Source: Streptomyces sp. CB00316
GTDB taxonomy: Bacteria > Actinomycetota > Actinomycetes > Streptomycetales > Streptomycetaceae
Assembly (NCBI RefSeq): GCF_001905595.1
Contig: NZ_LIXI01000006.1
Coordinates: forward strand, 372,001 to 436,000
DNA: 64,000 nt
Reading direction: 5' to 3'
Part shown: positions 22,975 to 31,814 of the stretch, one piece after another
How positions within the stretch are numbered: position 1 is the first letter of the stretch
How the letters are laid out: each line of letters begins with the position of its first letter
The notes under the pieces: model-generated
Databases searched by the model: none
What the model saw: the letters and a program-made list of their open reading frames with translations, nothing else
What the model was told of the DNA's origin: nothing
Position numbers and translations under genes: made by a program

Positions 22975-24363
22975 CTAGGCGGTGACCGGAACCGCGTCCT
23001 TCGGTGCCGCCGCGCGGTCGCGGTCCTCGTCCGGGTCGGCGTCGTCGAACGCGTCGATCGGGGAGGCGGAGGCGGAGTTGTACCTGTCGTGGTCGAGGAT
23101 CTTCTCCCGGGCCGAGACGAGGACCGGGACCAGGGCCTGGCCGGTCACGTTGGCGGCGGTGCGGATCATGTCCAGGATCGGGTCGATGGCCATCAGCAGG
23201 CCGACACCCTCCAGCGGGAGGCCCAGCGTGGAGAGGGTCAGGGTCAGCATGACCGTCGCACCGGTGAGGCCGGCGGTGGCGGCGGAGCCGATCACCGAGA
23301 CGAAGGCGATGAGGATGTAGTCACCGATGCCCAGCTGGACGTCGAAGATCTGCGCGACGAAGATCGCCGCCAGCGCCGGGTAGATCGCGGCGCAACCGTC
23401 CATCTTCGTGGTCGCCCCGAACGGGACGGCGAAGGAGGCGTACTCCTTCGGGACGCCGAGGCGCTCGGTGACCCGCTGGGTGACCGGCATGGTGCCGACC
23501 GAGGAGCGGGAGACGAAGGCGAGCTGGATCGCGGGCCAGGCGCCCTTGAAGAACTGGAGCGGGCTGACCTTGGCGACGGTGGCCAGGAGCAGCGGGTAGA
23601 CGCCGAACATCACCAGGAGGCAGCCGATGTAGACGTCGGCGGTGAACGTCGCGTACTTGCCGATCAGGTCCCAGCCGTAGGTGGCGATGGCGTAGCCGAT
23701 GAGGCCGACGGTGCCGAGCGGGGCGAGGCGGATGACCCACCACAGGGCCTTCTGGAGGAGCTCCAGGATCGACTGGCTGAGCGTGAGGATCGGCTGGGCC
23801 CTGTCGCCGAGCTTGAGGGCCGCGATACCGGCGACGGCCGCCATGAAGACGATCTGGAGCACGTTCAGCTCGGTGAACGGCGTGATCACGTCGGTCGGGA
23901 TGATGCCGGTCAGGAAGTCGATCCAGCTGCCGGTGCGCTCGGGCAGCTTGCCGTCCTTGGGCGTCAGACCGGTGCCGGAGCCGGGGTTGGTCAGCAGGCC
24001 GATGGTGAGACCGATGGCGACCGCGATCAGCGACGTGATCATGAACCAGAGCAGGGTGCGGGTCGCCAGCCGGGCGGCGTTGTTGACCTTGCGCAGGTTG
24101 GTGATCGACACCAGGATCGCGAAGAAGACCAGCGGGGCCACGGCCAGCTTCAGCAGCTGGACGAAGATCGAGCCGACCTTGTCGAGCGTGGTGACGAGCC
24201 AGGAGACGTCCTGGCTGCGGGCCAGCCAGCCGAGCAGGACGCCGAGGACCAGACCGGCGACGATCTGGGCCCAGAAGGGGACCTTGGGTATACGTGAACC
24301 GGGGCCGGAGCCGGTGGACGGCTGCTCGGCCTCGGGGGCGGCGGACGCGGAATTCGCGGACAC
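22975..24363 (-). CDS. Dicarboxylate/amino acid:cation symporter (DAACS family)
   Basis: A 462-residue transporter of the DctA/GltP family. It has about eight TM helices plus re-entrant loops. The serine-rich motif is SRSSVGTMPVT, and the TM7-TM8 region reads FGATTKMDGCAAIYPALAAIFVAQ. The usual N-M-D-G is K-M-D-G here and Thr after Gly is replaced by Cys, so substrate preference cannot be assigned between C4-dicarboxylates and acidic amino acids. GTG 24363 has GGAG seven bases before it. Monocistronic, with a palindrome about 250 bp upstream. Confidence 0.9.
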   Translation of the reverse strand: MSANSASAAPEAEQPSTGSGPGSRIPKVPFWAQIVAGLVLGVLLGWLARSQDVSWLVTTLDKVGSIFVQLLKLAVAPLVFFAILVSITNLRKVNNAARLATRTLLWFMITSLIAVAIGLTIGLLTNPGSGTGLTPKDGKLPERTGSWIDFLTGIIPTDVITPFTELNVLQIVFMAAVAGIAALKLGDRAQPILTLSQSILELLQKALWWVIRLAPLGTVGLIGYAIATYGWDLIGKYATFTADVYIGCLLVMFGVYPLLLATVAKVSPLQFFKGAWPAIQLAFVSRSSVGTMPVTQRVTERLGVPKEYASFAVPFGATTKMDGCAAIYPALAAIFVAQIFDVQLGIGDYILIAFVSVIGSAATAGLTGATVMLTLTLSTLGLPLEGVGLLMAIDPILDMIRTAANVTGQALVPVLVSAREKILDHDRYNSASASPIDAFDDADPDEDRDRAAAPKDAVPVTA

Positions 24364-24610
24364 GGACACACTCCAGTGGGGACGCATCGGGACGTACGAG
24401 GGCAGACGTACGGTCGTGCGGTGGAACGGGGACGGGGTCGCGGCGCCCGCGCCGAGGGCGGCGCCGCTGCATGATGCCGTATCAGACTTCGCGGCAACAG
24501 ACCGCGGACATACAGCGGCAGAGATCGACATGCAGGCGCGCCACGAGCGGGGTGCTCGCGGCATGACGGAGGCGCACTGCTGTCTTCATGCCGAACACGT
24601 TAACACTTGA

Positions 24611-24629
24611 ACTTTGAGAACCTCAAAGT
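24611..24629. promoter_or_regulatory. Perfect 8-bp palindrome upstream of the symporter
   Basis: ACTTTGAG-AAC-CTCAAAGT. It is AT-richer than its surroundings and lacks a GC-rich stem or T run, so it fits an operator better than a terminator. No regulator gene adjoins it. Confidence 0.45.
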
Positions 24630-24708
24630 CTTTCTTTGACCATGAGGCAGGGGAGAGACACGGAGAGACGGGACGAAACGCCTCTCGGTGGCGCGGAAAA
24701 CGGCAAGA

Positions 24709-24743
24709 GCCCCAGCACGGGAGCGGGTGCTCCGGCCTGGGGC
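24709..24743 (-). terminator. Probable terminator of the DUF4229 gene
   Basis: GCCCCAG/CTGGGGC form the outer stem, and an alternative inner pairing AGCAC/GTGCT exists. It lies about 55 bp beyond the stop of the small membrane protein gene. Confidence 0.4.
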
Positions 24744-24797
24744 CCTGCGGGACGGCTCACGGGGCGCGCCCGACGACGGGCGCACGTGTGAGGAAGC

Positions 24798-25091
24798 TTA
24801 CTGAACGGCGTCCTCGCGGGTACGGTTGGCATCGAGGCGGGCCTTCGTCCGGTCCACCTTGGTGACGATCTGCTCGGACATCTCGTCGCGCTGCTTGCGC
24901 AGCAGCACATAGCTGAGCGGGGCGGAGAAGACGAGGCCGAGCAGCATCACCCAGACGACGTTGGAGCCGCCGAGGCCGGAGGGCACCAGCCCGAAGTGGA
25001 CGGCGACACCGGCGACGAAGAAGCAGCCCACGAAGATCAACAGGCGCAACGCCGTGTACCGGATCATCGCACTCGGCTTGGCAGCGGACAC
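24798..25091 (-). CDS. DUF4229 small membrane protein
   Basis: A 97-residue protein with two TM helices (about 13-30 and 38-58) followed by a charged tail of about 40 residues (LLRKQRDEMSEQI). I recognise the family as DUF4229, found next to menaquinone genes in many actinobacteria; its function is unknown. The GTG is preceded by AGAGAGGGC. The GNAT gene ends upstream on the same strand after a gap of about 107 bp. Confidence 0.75.
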   Translation of the reverse strand: MSAAKPSAMIRYTALRLLIFVGCFFVAGVAVHFGLVPSGLGGSNVVWVMLLGLVFSAPLSYVLLRKQRDEMSEQIVTKVDRTKARLDANRTREDAVQ

Positions 25092-25198
25092 GGCAGGCCC
25101 TCTCTTCCCATGAACTGTCGACACACTCCTGCCCGTCCAGTGAAGCATGGCCCGAATTCTCAGGGTTCAGGGGGTTCCCGGGGCAGGCGCCCACCGGT

Positions 25199-25732
25199 TC
25201 AGACGGCCGGACCCAGCGGGAGCAGCATGACGATGTCGTCGCGGTCGTCGCCCGGGGCGACCCGGATGGCGCCCGGGACCCGGCCGACCTCCTTGTACCC
25301 GCAGGCGGCGTAGAAGCGGTCGGCGCCGGTGCCGCCGCGGCAGGTGAGGCGGATCGCCTCGATGCCCTCGATGGAGCGGGCCGCGCCGGCGGCGGCGGCC
25401 ATGAGGTCGCGGCCGTATCCCTTGCCCTGGTGGCGGGGGTGGACCATGACGGTGTAGAGCCAGAGCCAGTGCTTCATCAGCCGGTGGGTGTTCAGGGTGA
25501 GGAAGGCGGTGGCGGCGACGGCCCCGTCCTCGTCGCGACCGACCAGCAGCCGGGTGCGGCCCACCTCGATGGCGACGAGGTGGTTGAGCAGCTCTGGCCG
25601 GATCTCCTCGGCCGTGACCGGAGGGACGAAGCCCACGGCGCCGCCCGCGTTGCTGACGTCGGCCCACAGGGCGGTGATGCCGTCGCGCAGGGCGGGCGAG
25701 AGCGCGGGATCCAGCTCAAAGGTAAGAGTCAC
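25199..25732 (-). CDS. GNAT-family N-acetyltransferase
   Basis: A 177-residue acetyltransferase. The acetyl-CoA pyrophosphate loop motif is VHPRHQGKGYGRDLM, followed by the helix and AIRLTCRGG, then FYAACGYKEVGRVPG for motif B. The acceptor is unknown. The GTG start has no clear ribosome-binding site, so the N-terminus could differ by a few residues. Confidence 0.85.
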   Translation of the reverse strand: MTLTFELDPALSPALRDGITALWADVSNAGGAVGFVPPVTAEEIRPELLNHLVAIEVGRTRLLVGRDEDGAVAATAFLTLNTHRLMKHWLWLYTVMVHPRHQGKGYGRDLMAAAAGAARSIEGIEAIRLTCRGGTGADRFYAACGYKEVGRVPGAIRVAPGDDRDDIVMLLPLGPAV

Positions 25733-25789
25733 GGTAGGAGAGTAACCATTACCCCCCTCGGTCGCCCAAACTGTCCGCAACGCGAGAAG

Positions 25790-25816
25790 GCCCCGGCCGG
25801 GGACGACGGCCGGGGC
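25790..25816 (-). terminator. Terminator after mqnE
   Basis: GCCCCGGCC and GGCCGGGGC form a perfect 9-bp stem with a 9-base loop, 30 bp beyond the mqnE stop. AAGG/CTTT flank it. Confidence 0.75.
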
Positions 25817-25846
25817 TTTCGCACGACGCGGTGCACGGAGGTGGGC

Positions 25847-27010
25847 TCAGACCCGCATCGGCTGCGGCGACTCGCGCCGGTCCGCCTCCGGTCCCGGGTA
25901 CTCGCGCAGGATCTCGTACCGCGTGTTCCGCTCCACCGGCCGGAAACCGGCGTCGCGGATCAGGTCCAGCAGGTCCTCACGGCCGAGCTTGTTCGGCGTA
26001 CCGAAGTCGTCGGCGTCGTGCGTGATCTTGTACTCGACGACGGAGCCGTCCATGTCGTCCGCGCCGTGCTGGAGCGCGAGCTGAGCGGTCTGCACGCCGT
26101 GCATCACCCAGAAGACCTTGACGTGCGGCACGTTGTCGAACAGCAGCCGGGAGACGGCGAAGGTCTTCAGCGCCTCGGCGCCGGTCGCCATCGTGGTCCG
26201 CGCCTGGAGCCTGTTGCGGACCTTGCCGTCCTTCATGTCCACGAAGTCGTGCTGGTAGCGCAGCGGGATGAAGACCTGGAAGCCGCCCGTCTCGTCCTGC
26301 ATCTCCCGCAGTCGCAGCACGTGGTCGACGCGGTGACGGGGCTCCTCGATGTGCCCGTACAGCATCGTCGCCGGGGTCTTGAGCCCCTTCTCGTGCGCGA
26401 GGCGGTGGATGCGCGACCAGTCCTCCCAGTGGGTACGGTGGTCGACGATGTGCTGGCGGACCTCCCAGTCGAAGATCTCCGCGCCGCCGCCGGTCAGTGA
26501 CTCCAGACCGGCCTCGATCAGCTCGTCGAGGATCTCGGAGGCGCTCAGCCCCGAGATCGTCTCGAAGTGGTGGATCTCCGTGGCCGTGAACGCCTTCAGC
26601 GCCACGTCCGGCAGGGCTTCCTTCAGCGCGCTGAGCGAGCGCGGGTAGTAGCGCCACGGGAGGTTGGGGTGGAGGCCGTTGACGATGTGCAGCTCGGTGA
26701 GGTTCTCGCCCTCCATCGCCTTGGCCAGGCTGACGGCCTCCTCGATCCGCATCGTGTACGCGTCCTTCTCGCCCGGCTTGCGCTGGAACGAGCAGTACGC
26801 GCACGAGGCGGTGCACACGTTGGTCATGTTGAGGTGGCGGTTGACGTTGAAGTGCACGACGTCACCGTTCTTACGGGTACGCACCTCGTGCGCCAGCCCA
26901 CCGAGCCACGCCAGGTCGTCGGACGCGTAGAGCGCGATCCCGTCCTCGCGGGTCAGCCGCTCGCCGGCCCGGACCTTCTGCTCCAGCTCGCGCTTGAGTC
27001 CCGCGTCCAC
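25847..27010 (-). CDS. mqnE: Aminofutalosine synthase MqnE (radical SAM)
   Basis: A 387-residue radical SAM enzyme. The cluster motif C66-x3-C70-x2-C73 lies in NVCTASCAYCSF. HIVNGLHPNLPW, TGGGAEIF and YGHIEEPRHRVDH are family-typical. MqnE joins SAM's adenosyl group to 3-[(1-carboxyvinyl)oxy]benzoate, giving aminofutalosine in the futalosine route to menaquinone. I took the GTG at 27010 because GGGAGG stands seven bases ahead and the product then starts VDAGLKRELE, as in its relatives. It lies 94 bp downstream of the Lrp gene, possibly in one transcript. Confidence 0.96.
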   Translation of the reverse strand: MDAGLKRELEQKVRAGERLTREDGIALYASDDLAWLGGLAHEVRTRKNGDVVHFNVNRHLNMTNVCTASCAYCSFQRKPGEKDAYTMRIEEAVSLAKAMEGENLTELHIVNGLHPNLPWRYYPRSLSALKEALPDVALKAFTATEIHHFETISGLSASEILDELIEAGLESLTGGGAEIFDWEVRQHIVDHRTHWEDWSRIHRLAHEKGLKTPATMLYGHIEEPRHRVDHVLRLREMQDETGGFQVFIPLRYQHDFVDMKDGKVRNRLQARTTMATGAEALKTFAVSRLLFDNVPHVKVFWVMHGVQTAQLALQHGADDMDGSVVEYKITHDADDFGTPNKLGREDLLDLIRDAGFRPVERNTRYEILREYPGPEADRRESPQPMRV

Positions 27011-27104
27011 CTGGCCGCCTCCCATTTCCTCCGTACAACGGACCGCACCAACCGTACTCCCCCACCCTTCGGGCGGGAGGTGCCCCCTCTACGGCGCTCC
27101 GCGC

Positions 27105-27560
27105 CTACGGCTCCTCGGGAAGTTCCCCGACCCGGTTCTCCCACTTGGTGGAGAGCACGATCGTGGTACGGGTCCGCGAGACGCCCTTCGTACCGCTCAG
27201 ACGCCGGATCGTCTTCTCCAGTCCGTCCACGTCACCGACCCGGACCTTGAGCATGTACGAGTCGTCGCCCGCGATGAACCAGCAGTCCTCGATCTCCGCG
27301 AGATCCTTCAGCCGGCGCGCCACGTCCTCGTGGTCGGCGGCGTCCGAGAGCGAGATCCCGATCAGCGCGGTGACGCCGAGGCCGAGCGAGGCCGAGTCGA
27401 CGGTGGCGCGGTAGCCGGTGATGACACCGGCGGTTTCCAGCCGGTTGATGCGGTCGGTGACGCTGGGCCCGGAGAGCCCCACGAGCCGTCCCAGCTCGGC
27501 GTACGAGGCCCTGCCGTTCTCCCTGAGGGCCTGGATGAGCTGCCTGTCCACCGCGTCCAT
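27105..27560 (-). CDS. Lrp/AsnC-family transcriptional regulator
   Basis: A 151-residue regulator. The N-terminal helix-turn-helix is LRENGRASYAELGRLVGLSG followed by PSVTDRINRLE. A RAM/AsnC ligand domain follows (GDDSYMLKVRVGDVDGLE). Start ATG 27560 has GGAAGG ten bases ahead. It lies directly upstream of mqnE and faces a palindrome-bearing region, so it may regulate itself, the small ORF at 27694 or menaquinone genes (inference). Confidence 0.9.
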   Translation of the reverse strand: MDAVDRQLIQALRENGRASYAELGRLVGLSGPSVTDRINRLETAGVITGYRATVDSASLGLGVTALIGISLSDAADHEDVARRLKDLAEIEDCWFIAGDDSYMLKVRVGDVDGLEKTIRRLSGTKGVSRTRTTIVLSTKWENRVGELPEEP

Positions 27561-27597
27561 ATGACTGAAACCTTCCATTGTTCAGCAGTACCGCGAG

Positions 27598-27651
27598 TCT
27601 ACGTGTAGAATCTAAGGCATGCAGGGCTCAGGTCCTGCAAATCTTCTAGAA
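27598..27651. promoter_or_regulatory. Palindromes between the Lrp gene and the 44-residue ORF
   Basis: TCTAC-GT-GTAGA (27598-27609) and TTCTAGAA (27644-27651) are perfect inverted repeats in the divergent promoter region. TAGAAT (27606-27611) overlaps the first and could be a rightward -10. Lrp proteins commonly autoregulate through such sites. Confidence 0.45.
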
Positions 27652-27693
27652 CATCCAAGAAATGCTTTCGAATCTTCAGGAGTGAACTTCACC

Positions 27694-27828
27694 GTGTACA
27701 CGATCGAGATGGCCTACGCCCGGATGCGCGAACTGCAGGACCTGGCCAACCGCTCGCGTGCCCACCAGCCCGCCGCCGCGCACCGCGTCGACAAGACCCA
27801 CGCCCCGCGCGCCACCAAGAAGCGCTGA
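27694..27828 (+). CDS. 44-residue basic small protein
   Basis: The frame reads VYTIEMAYARMRELQDLANRS and then an Ala/His/Arg/Lys-rich tail. GTG 27694 follows AGGAG at 11 bases; an in-frame GTG at 27682 would sit on the AGGAG itself. I recall close relatives at this position in other Streptomyces, which supports its being real. It is divergent from the Lrp gene and convergent with ubiX. Function unknown. Confidence 0.6.
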   Translation: MYTIEMAYARMRELQDLANRSRAHQPAAAHRVDKTHAPRATKKR

Positions 27829-27847
27829 CCCCCACCCCTCGCTCCAC

Positions 27848-28531
27848 TCACTCACCCGGGCTGCGGGAGCCGCCACCGAGCTCTCCCTCCCAGCGGCGGT
27901 ACAGCCGGTGTTCCACCCCGGCCGCGTCCAGCACCCGCCCCGCGACGAAGTCCACCAGGTCCTGGATGTGCGTCGCGCCCGCGTAGAACGCCGGAGAGGC
28001 GGGCAGCACGACCGCGCCCGCCTCGTCCAGGGCCACCATCTGCTTCAGCGTCTGGCCGCTCAGCGGGGTCTCGCGCACCGCGACGACGAGCGGGCGGCGC
28101 TCCTTGAGCGTCACGCTCGCGGCCCGCTGGAGCAGATCCTTCGACAGGCCGAGCGCCACTCCGGCCACACAGGCCGTCGAGGCCGGCACGATGAGCATCC
28201 CCTTCGCCGGGTACGACCCGGAGGACGGCCCGGCGGCCAGATCACCGGCCGGCCAGTGGCGTACGCGCTCCAGCTCCGCGTCGCCCACCGCGAAGGTGTC
28301 CGGCTTTCCGTCGGCGCCACGTTCCAGCCAACAGCGCAGGTCCCCGCGCCAGTGCCCGTCCCGGAACGCGATGCCGGTCTCGTCCAGCAGGGTGAGCCGC
28401 GAGGCCCGGCTCACCACCAGGTCCACGCTCTCGCCGCCCGCCAGCAGACCGCGCAGGACGGCGGCCGCGAAGGGGGTACCCGAAGCACCGGATACCCCGA
28501 CAATCCAAGGCCGCCGCTGCTGATGAGTCAC
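27848..28531 (-). CDS. ubiX: UbiX-family flavin prenyltransferase
   Basis: A 227-residue flavoprotein. VGVSGASGTP is the FMN-binding N-terminal motif, VSRASRLTL follows, then MLIVPASTACVAGVALGLSKDLLQRAA and ERRPLVVAVRETPLS, as in UbiX/Pad1. It makes prenylated FMN, the cofactor of the UbiD decarboxylase encoded at 30213. GTG 28531 gives a family-like N-terminus, though the ribosome-binding site is weak. Divergent from the rhomboid gene. Confidence 0.93.
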   Translation of the reverse strand: MTHQQRRPWIVGVSGASGTPFAAAVLRGLLAGGESVDLVVSRASRLTLLDETGIAFRDGHWRGDLRCWLERGADGKPDTFAVGDAELERVRHWPAGDLAAGPSSGSYPAKGMLIVPASTACVAGVALGLSKDLLQRAASVTLKERRPLVVAVRETPLSGQTLKQMVALDEAGAVVLPASPAFYAGATHIQDLVDFVAGRVLDAAGVEHRLYRRWEGELGGGSRSPGE

Positions 28532-28650
28532 TGAAGTCCCGGATTCCACACCTGCGAGCCTATCCGGCACACCCCGGCACCCCGCACCCGGAACCGGGCG
28601 GCGGCCCGGGACGTTCCACAGATGACGGCAACCCGGGGCAGGGGCAGACC

Positions 28651-29283
28651 ATGGGCGATTACTGGACCACCGACCGGAACACGGGCTCCACCACGACCGG
28701 CAGCGCTCGGGCGCTCACGGCGGGCATCCTCATGGTGGGCTGGGTCGCTCTGCTGTGGATCCTCGAAGTGCTCGACGTGGCGACCGGTCACGCACTCGAC
28801 ACCTATGGCATCAGCCCGCGCGAGATGGCCGAGCTGCGCGACGTGGTGCCCGCCGCGTTCCTGCACAGCGGCTGGGAGCACGTCGCCTCCAACAGCGTCC
28901 CGCTGCTGGTCCTCGGCTTCATAGCCGCCCTCGGCGGCCTGCGCAGATTCGCCGCCGTCGTCGTGACGATCATCCTGATCAGCGGCGTGGGCGTCTGGCT
29001 GACCGCCCCTGCCTTCACGGTGACGCTCGGCGCCTCCGGCGTGGTCTTCGGGCTGCTGGGCTATCTGCTGGTCCGCGGCTTCGTGGACCGCCGGCCCTGG
29101 GACGTCCTGATAGGCATCGGCGTCGCCGTGGTCTACGGCTCGCTGCTCTGGGGCGTCCTGCCCACCGACTCGGGCGTCAGCTGGCAGGGCCACCTCTTCG
29201 GGCTCATGGGCGGCGTGGCGGCGGCCTTCTTCTTCCGCCGCCCGCCCGCGCGCCGCGGCCCGGACAACCTGGTCACGGTCTGA
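28651..29283 (+). CDS. Rhomboid-family intramembrane serine protease
   Basis: A 210-residue membrane protein with about six TM helices. The catalytic Ser is S129 in LGASGVVFG and the His is H181 in WQGHLFGLMGG. HSGWEHVASN in the L1 region also fits the family (H77, N81). It cleaves membrane-protein substrates within the bilayer; substrates are unknown. ATG is preceded by a GGGGCAGGGGCAG purine-rich tract. It is interleaved in the menaquinone genes, divergent from ubiX and convergent with mqnP by 9 bp. Confidence 0.9.
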   Translation: MGDYWTTDRNTGSTTTGSARALTAGILMVGWVALLWILEVLDVATGHALDTYGISPREMAELRDVVPAAFLHSGWEHVASNSVPLLVLGFIAALGGLRRFAAVVVTIILISGVGVWLTAPAFTVTLGASGVVFGLLGYLLVRGFVDRRPWDVLIGIGVAVVYGSLLWGVLPTDSGVSWQGHLFGLMGGVAAAFFFRRPPARRGPDNLVTV

Positions 29284-29292
29284 GCGGTCCGC

Positions 29293-30216
29293 TCACGGGG
29301 TGAGGCCACGCACCAGCAGGTCCAGCAGCGCGCAGGCGAAGAGCGCCATGCCGATGAAGCCGTTGACGGAGAAGAAGGCGCGGTTCAGCCGGGACAGGTC
29401 GTGCGGCCGCACCACCCGGTGCTCGTAGACGAACGCCACCGCGACGATCGCCATGCCGATCCAGTAGAAGACCTCGGCGTCCGTCGCCAGGCCGAACCAG
29501 ACCAGCAGCCCCGTCGTGACCACATGACAGACCCGCGCACCCCAGAGCGCCGCCGGGATACCGAAGCGCGCCGGGAAGGAGAGCACCCCGTGGGCCCGGT
29601 CCGCCCGCACATCCTGGCAGGCGAAGATCAGGTCGAACCCGCCGATCCAGATGCCGACGGCCAGCCCCAGGATCACCGCGTCCCACGACCAGCTGCCGGT
29701 CACCGCGAGCCACGCGCCGATCGGCCCGATGGCCTGAGCCAGCCCCAGGATGGCGTGCGGGAAGTTCGTGAACCGCTTGCCGTACGGGTAGACCACCATC
29801 GGCACGACGGCCAGGGGCGCCAGCATCAGGCAGAGCGGGTTGAGCAGCGCGGCGGCGCCGAGGAAGACGGCGAGCGCGACGAGCGCCCCCGTCCACGCCG
29901 ACCTGACCGACACGGCACCGGTGACCAGCTCGCGGCCCGCGGTGCGCGGGTTACGGGCGTCGATCTCCCGGTCGATGATCCGGTTGGCGGCCATCGCGAA
30001 CGTCCGCAGCCCCACCATCGCGAGCGTGACGAGCAGCAGGACCCCCCAGTGGACCGTGGCGTCCAGCTGGAACATCGCGGTCAGCGCGGCGATGTACGCG
30101 AAGGGCAGCGCGAAGACGGAGTGCTCGATCATCACCAGCCGCAGGAAGGACTTCACCCCGCTGTCCGACGGCGCGGACCCGGACACGGACGCCGCCGCCT
30201 CTGCCGCACTGCTCAC
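29293..30216 (-). CDS. mqnP: Menaquinone UbiA-type prenyltransferase (MqnP)
   Basis: A 307-residue UbiA-family membrane enzyme with about eight or nine TM helices. The first Asp-rich motif is NRIIDREIDARNPRTAGREL and the second DLIFACQDVRADRAHG; both bind the Mg-diphosphate of the prenyl donor. In the futalosine route it prenylates 1,4-dihydroxy-6-naphthoate. The GTG overlaps the ubiD stop (GTGA) and has AAGGAG upstream, so the two are cotranslated. Confidence 0.93.
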   Translation of the reverse strand: MSSAAEAAASVSGSAPSDSGVKSFLRLVMIEHSVFALPFAYIAALTAMFQLDATVHWGVLLLVTLAMVGLRTFAMAANRIIDREIDARNPRTAGRELVTGAVSVRSAWTGALVALAVFLGAAALLNPLCLMLAPLAVVPMVVYPYGKRFTNFPHAILGLAQAIGPIGAWLAVTGSWSWDAVILGLAVGIWIGGFDLIFACQDVRADRAHGVLSFPARFGIPAALWGARVCHVVTTGLLVWFGLATDAEVFYWIGMAIVAVAFVYEHRVVRPHDLSRLNRAFFSVNGFIGMALFACALLDLLVRGLTP

Positions 30217-31670
30217 AGTCCGTACTCCTTCCAGCGGCGGTCGACCTTCGCCGCCGTCTCCGGGTCGGACTCGACCATCTCCGGCCAGCCCCCGTCCCGG
30301 GTGTAGCCCTCGGTGGGCAGCTTCCGGGTGGCGTCGATGCCCGCCTTGCCACCCCAGAACTGCTGGTAGGAGGCGTGGTCCAGGTGGTCGACCGGGCCCT
30401 CGGTGACCGTGAGGTCCCGGGCGTAGTCGGTGTTGCCGAGCGCCCGCCAGGCGACCTCGTGCAGATCGTGGACGTCGCAGTCGGAGTCGACGACCACGAT
30501 CAGCTTGGTCAGCGACATCATGTGCGCGCCCCAGATCGCGCTCATCACCTTCTGGGCGTGCTTCGGGTACTTCTTGTCGATCGAGACGATCGCGCAGTTG
30601 TGGAAGCCACCCGCCTCGGGGAGGTGGTAGTCCACGATGTCCGGCACGATGATCTTCAGCAGCGGCAGGAAGAACCGCTCCGTGGCCCGGCCCAGCGGCC
30701 CGTCCTCGGTCGGCGGGCGGCCCACCACGATGGACTGGAGCAGCGGCCGCTTCCGCATGGTGACGCAGTCGATGGTCAGTGCGGGGAACGGTTCCTGCGG
30801 GGTGTAGAAGCCGGTGTGGTCCCCGAACGGGCCCTCCGGCAGCATCTCGCCCGGCTCCAGCCACCCTTCGATGACGACCTCGGCCTGCGCCGGGACCTGG
30901 AGCGGCACGGTCTTGCAGTCGACCATCTCGATCCGCTTGCCCTGGACGAACCCGGCGAAGAGGTACTCGTCGATGTCCCCGGGCAGCGGCGCGGTGGAGG
31001 CGTACGTCACGGCGGGCGGTGCGCCGAAGGCGATGGCGACGGGCAGCCGCTCACCGCGCCTGGCGGCGACCTGGTAGTGGTTGGCGGAGTCCTTGTGGAT
31101 CTGCCAGTGCATCCCGATGGTGCGCTTGTCGTGGCGCTGGAGCCGGTAGAGCCCCAGGTTCCGGACACCGGTCTCGGGGTGCTTGGTGTGCGTGAGGCCC
31201 AGGTTGAAGAAGGAGCCGCCGTCACCGGGCCAGGTGAAGAGCGCGGGCAGCTGCTCCAGGTCGACCTGGTCGCCCTTCAGCACGACTTCCTGGACCGGCG
31301 CGTCGTCCGACTTCACCTTCTTCGGCGGTACGTGGACCATCGACCCGAGCTTGCCGAAGGCCTCCCGTACGCCGACGAAGCCCTGCGGCAGCTCCGGCTT
31401 GAGCAGCCCGCCGATCTTGTCGCTGATGTCGCTGTACGACTTCAGCCCGAGCGCCTTGAGCAGGCGCCGGTCGGTGCCGAAGACGTTCATGGCCAGGGGC
31501 ATCGAGGACCCCTTGACGTTCTCGAAGAGCAGGGCGGGGCCGCCCGCCTTGTTCACCCGGTCGACGATCTCACCGACCTCCAGGTGAGGATCGACCTCGG
31601 CCTTGACGCGCTTGAGATCACCATCGCGTTCAAGAGCCCGGAGCAGGGAGCGGAGATCGTCGTAAGCCAT
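30213..31670 (-). CDS. ubiD: UbiD-family menaquinone decarboxylase
   Basis: A 485-residue UbiD decarboxylase. LFENVKGSSMPLAMNVFGTD, NLGLYRLQRHDKRTIGMHWQ and EGPFGDHTGFYTP, which carries the Mn/prFMN-binding Glu and active-site acid region, are family hallmarks. It uses prenylated FMN from UbiX to remove the ring carboxyl in late menaquinone synthesis. The ATG lacks a strong ribosome-binding site. Divergent from the PLDc_N gene. Confidence 0.95.
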   Translation of the reverse strand: MAYDDLRSLLRALERDGDLKRVKAEVDPHLEVGEIVDRVNKAGGPALLFENVKGSSMPLAMNVFGTDRRLLKALGLKSYSDISDKIGGLLKPELPQGFVGVREAFGKLGSMVHVPPKKVKSDDAPVQEVVLKGDQVDLEQLPALFTWPGDGGSFFNLGLTHTKHPETGVRNLGLYRLQRHDKRTIGMHWQIHKDSANHYQVAARRGERLPVAIAFGAPPAVTYASTAPLPGDIDEYLFAGFVQGKRIEMVDCKTVPLQVPAQAEVVIEGWLEPGEMLPEGPFGDHTGFYTPQEPFPALTIDCVTMRKRPLLQSIVVGRPPTEDGPLGRATERFFLPLLKIIVPDIVDYHLPEAGGFHNCAIVSIDKKYPKHAQKVMSAIWGAHMMSLTKLIVVVDSDCDVHDLHEVAWRALGNTDYARDLTVTEGPVDHLDHASYQQFWGGKAGIDATRKLPTEGYTRDGGWPEMVESDPETAAKVDRRWKEYGL

Positions 31671-31814
31671 GCGGTCCAGTTTGTCATCCCCGCCTCCGCG
31701 GTCCCGCCGGGGCTCCCCCGGCTCCTGGCCCCGGATGGGCGGCGGCCAGCCGGTACCCTGGCCGCGACACCGGGGAATCCGAGCCCCGCCGCCCGCTCCA
31801 CTGAGGGACGCGCC

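Larger units (their letters stand above)
24364..24797. other. Gene-free region upstream of the symporter
   Basis: 434 bp hold the symporter promoter region, a perfect palindrome at 24611 and a terminator-like hairpin at 24709. No ORF in it has a start site with protein-like sequence. Confidence 0.5.
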
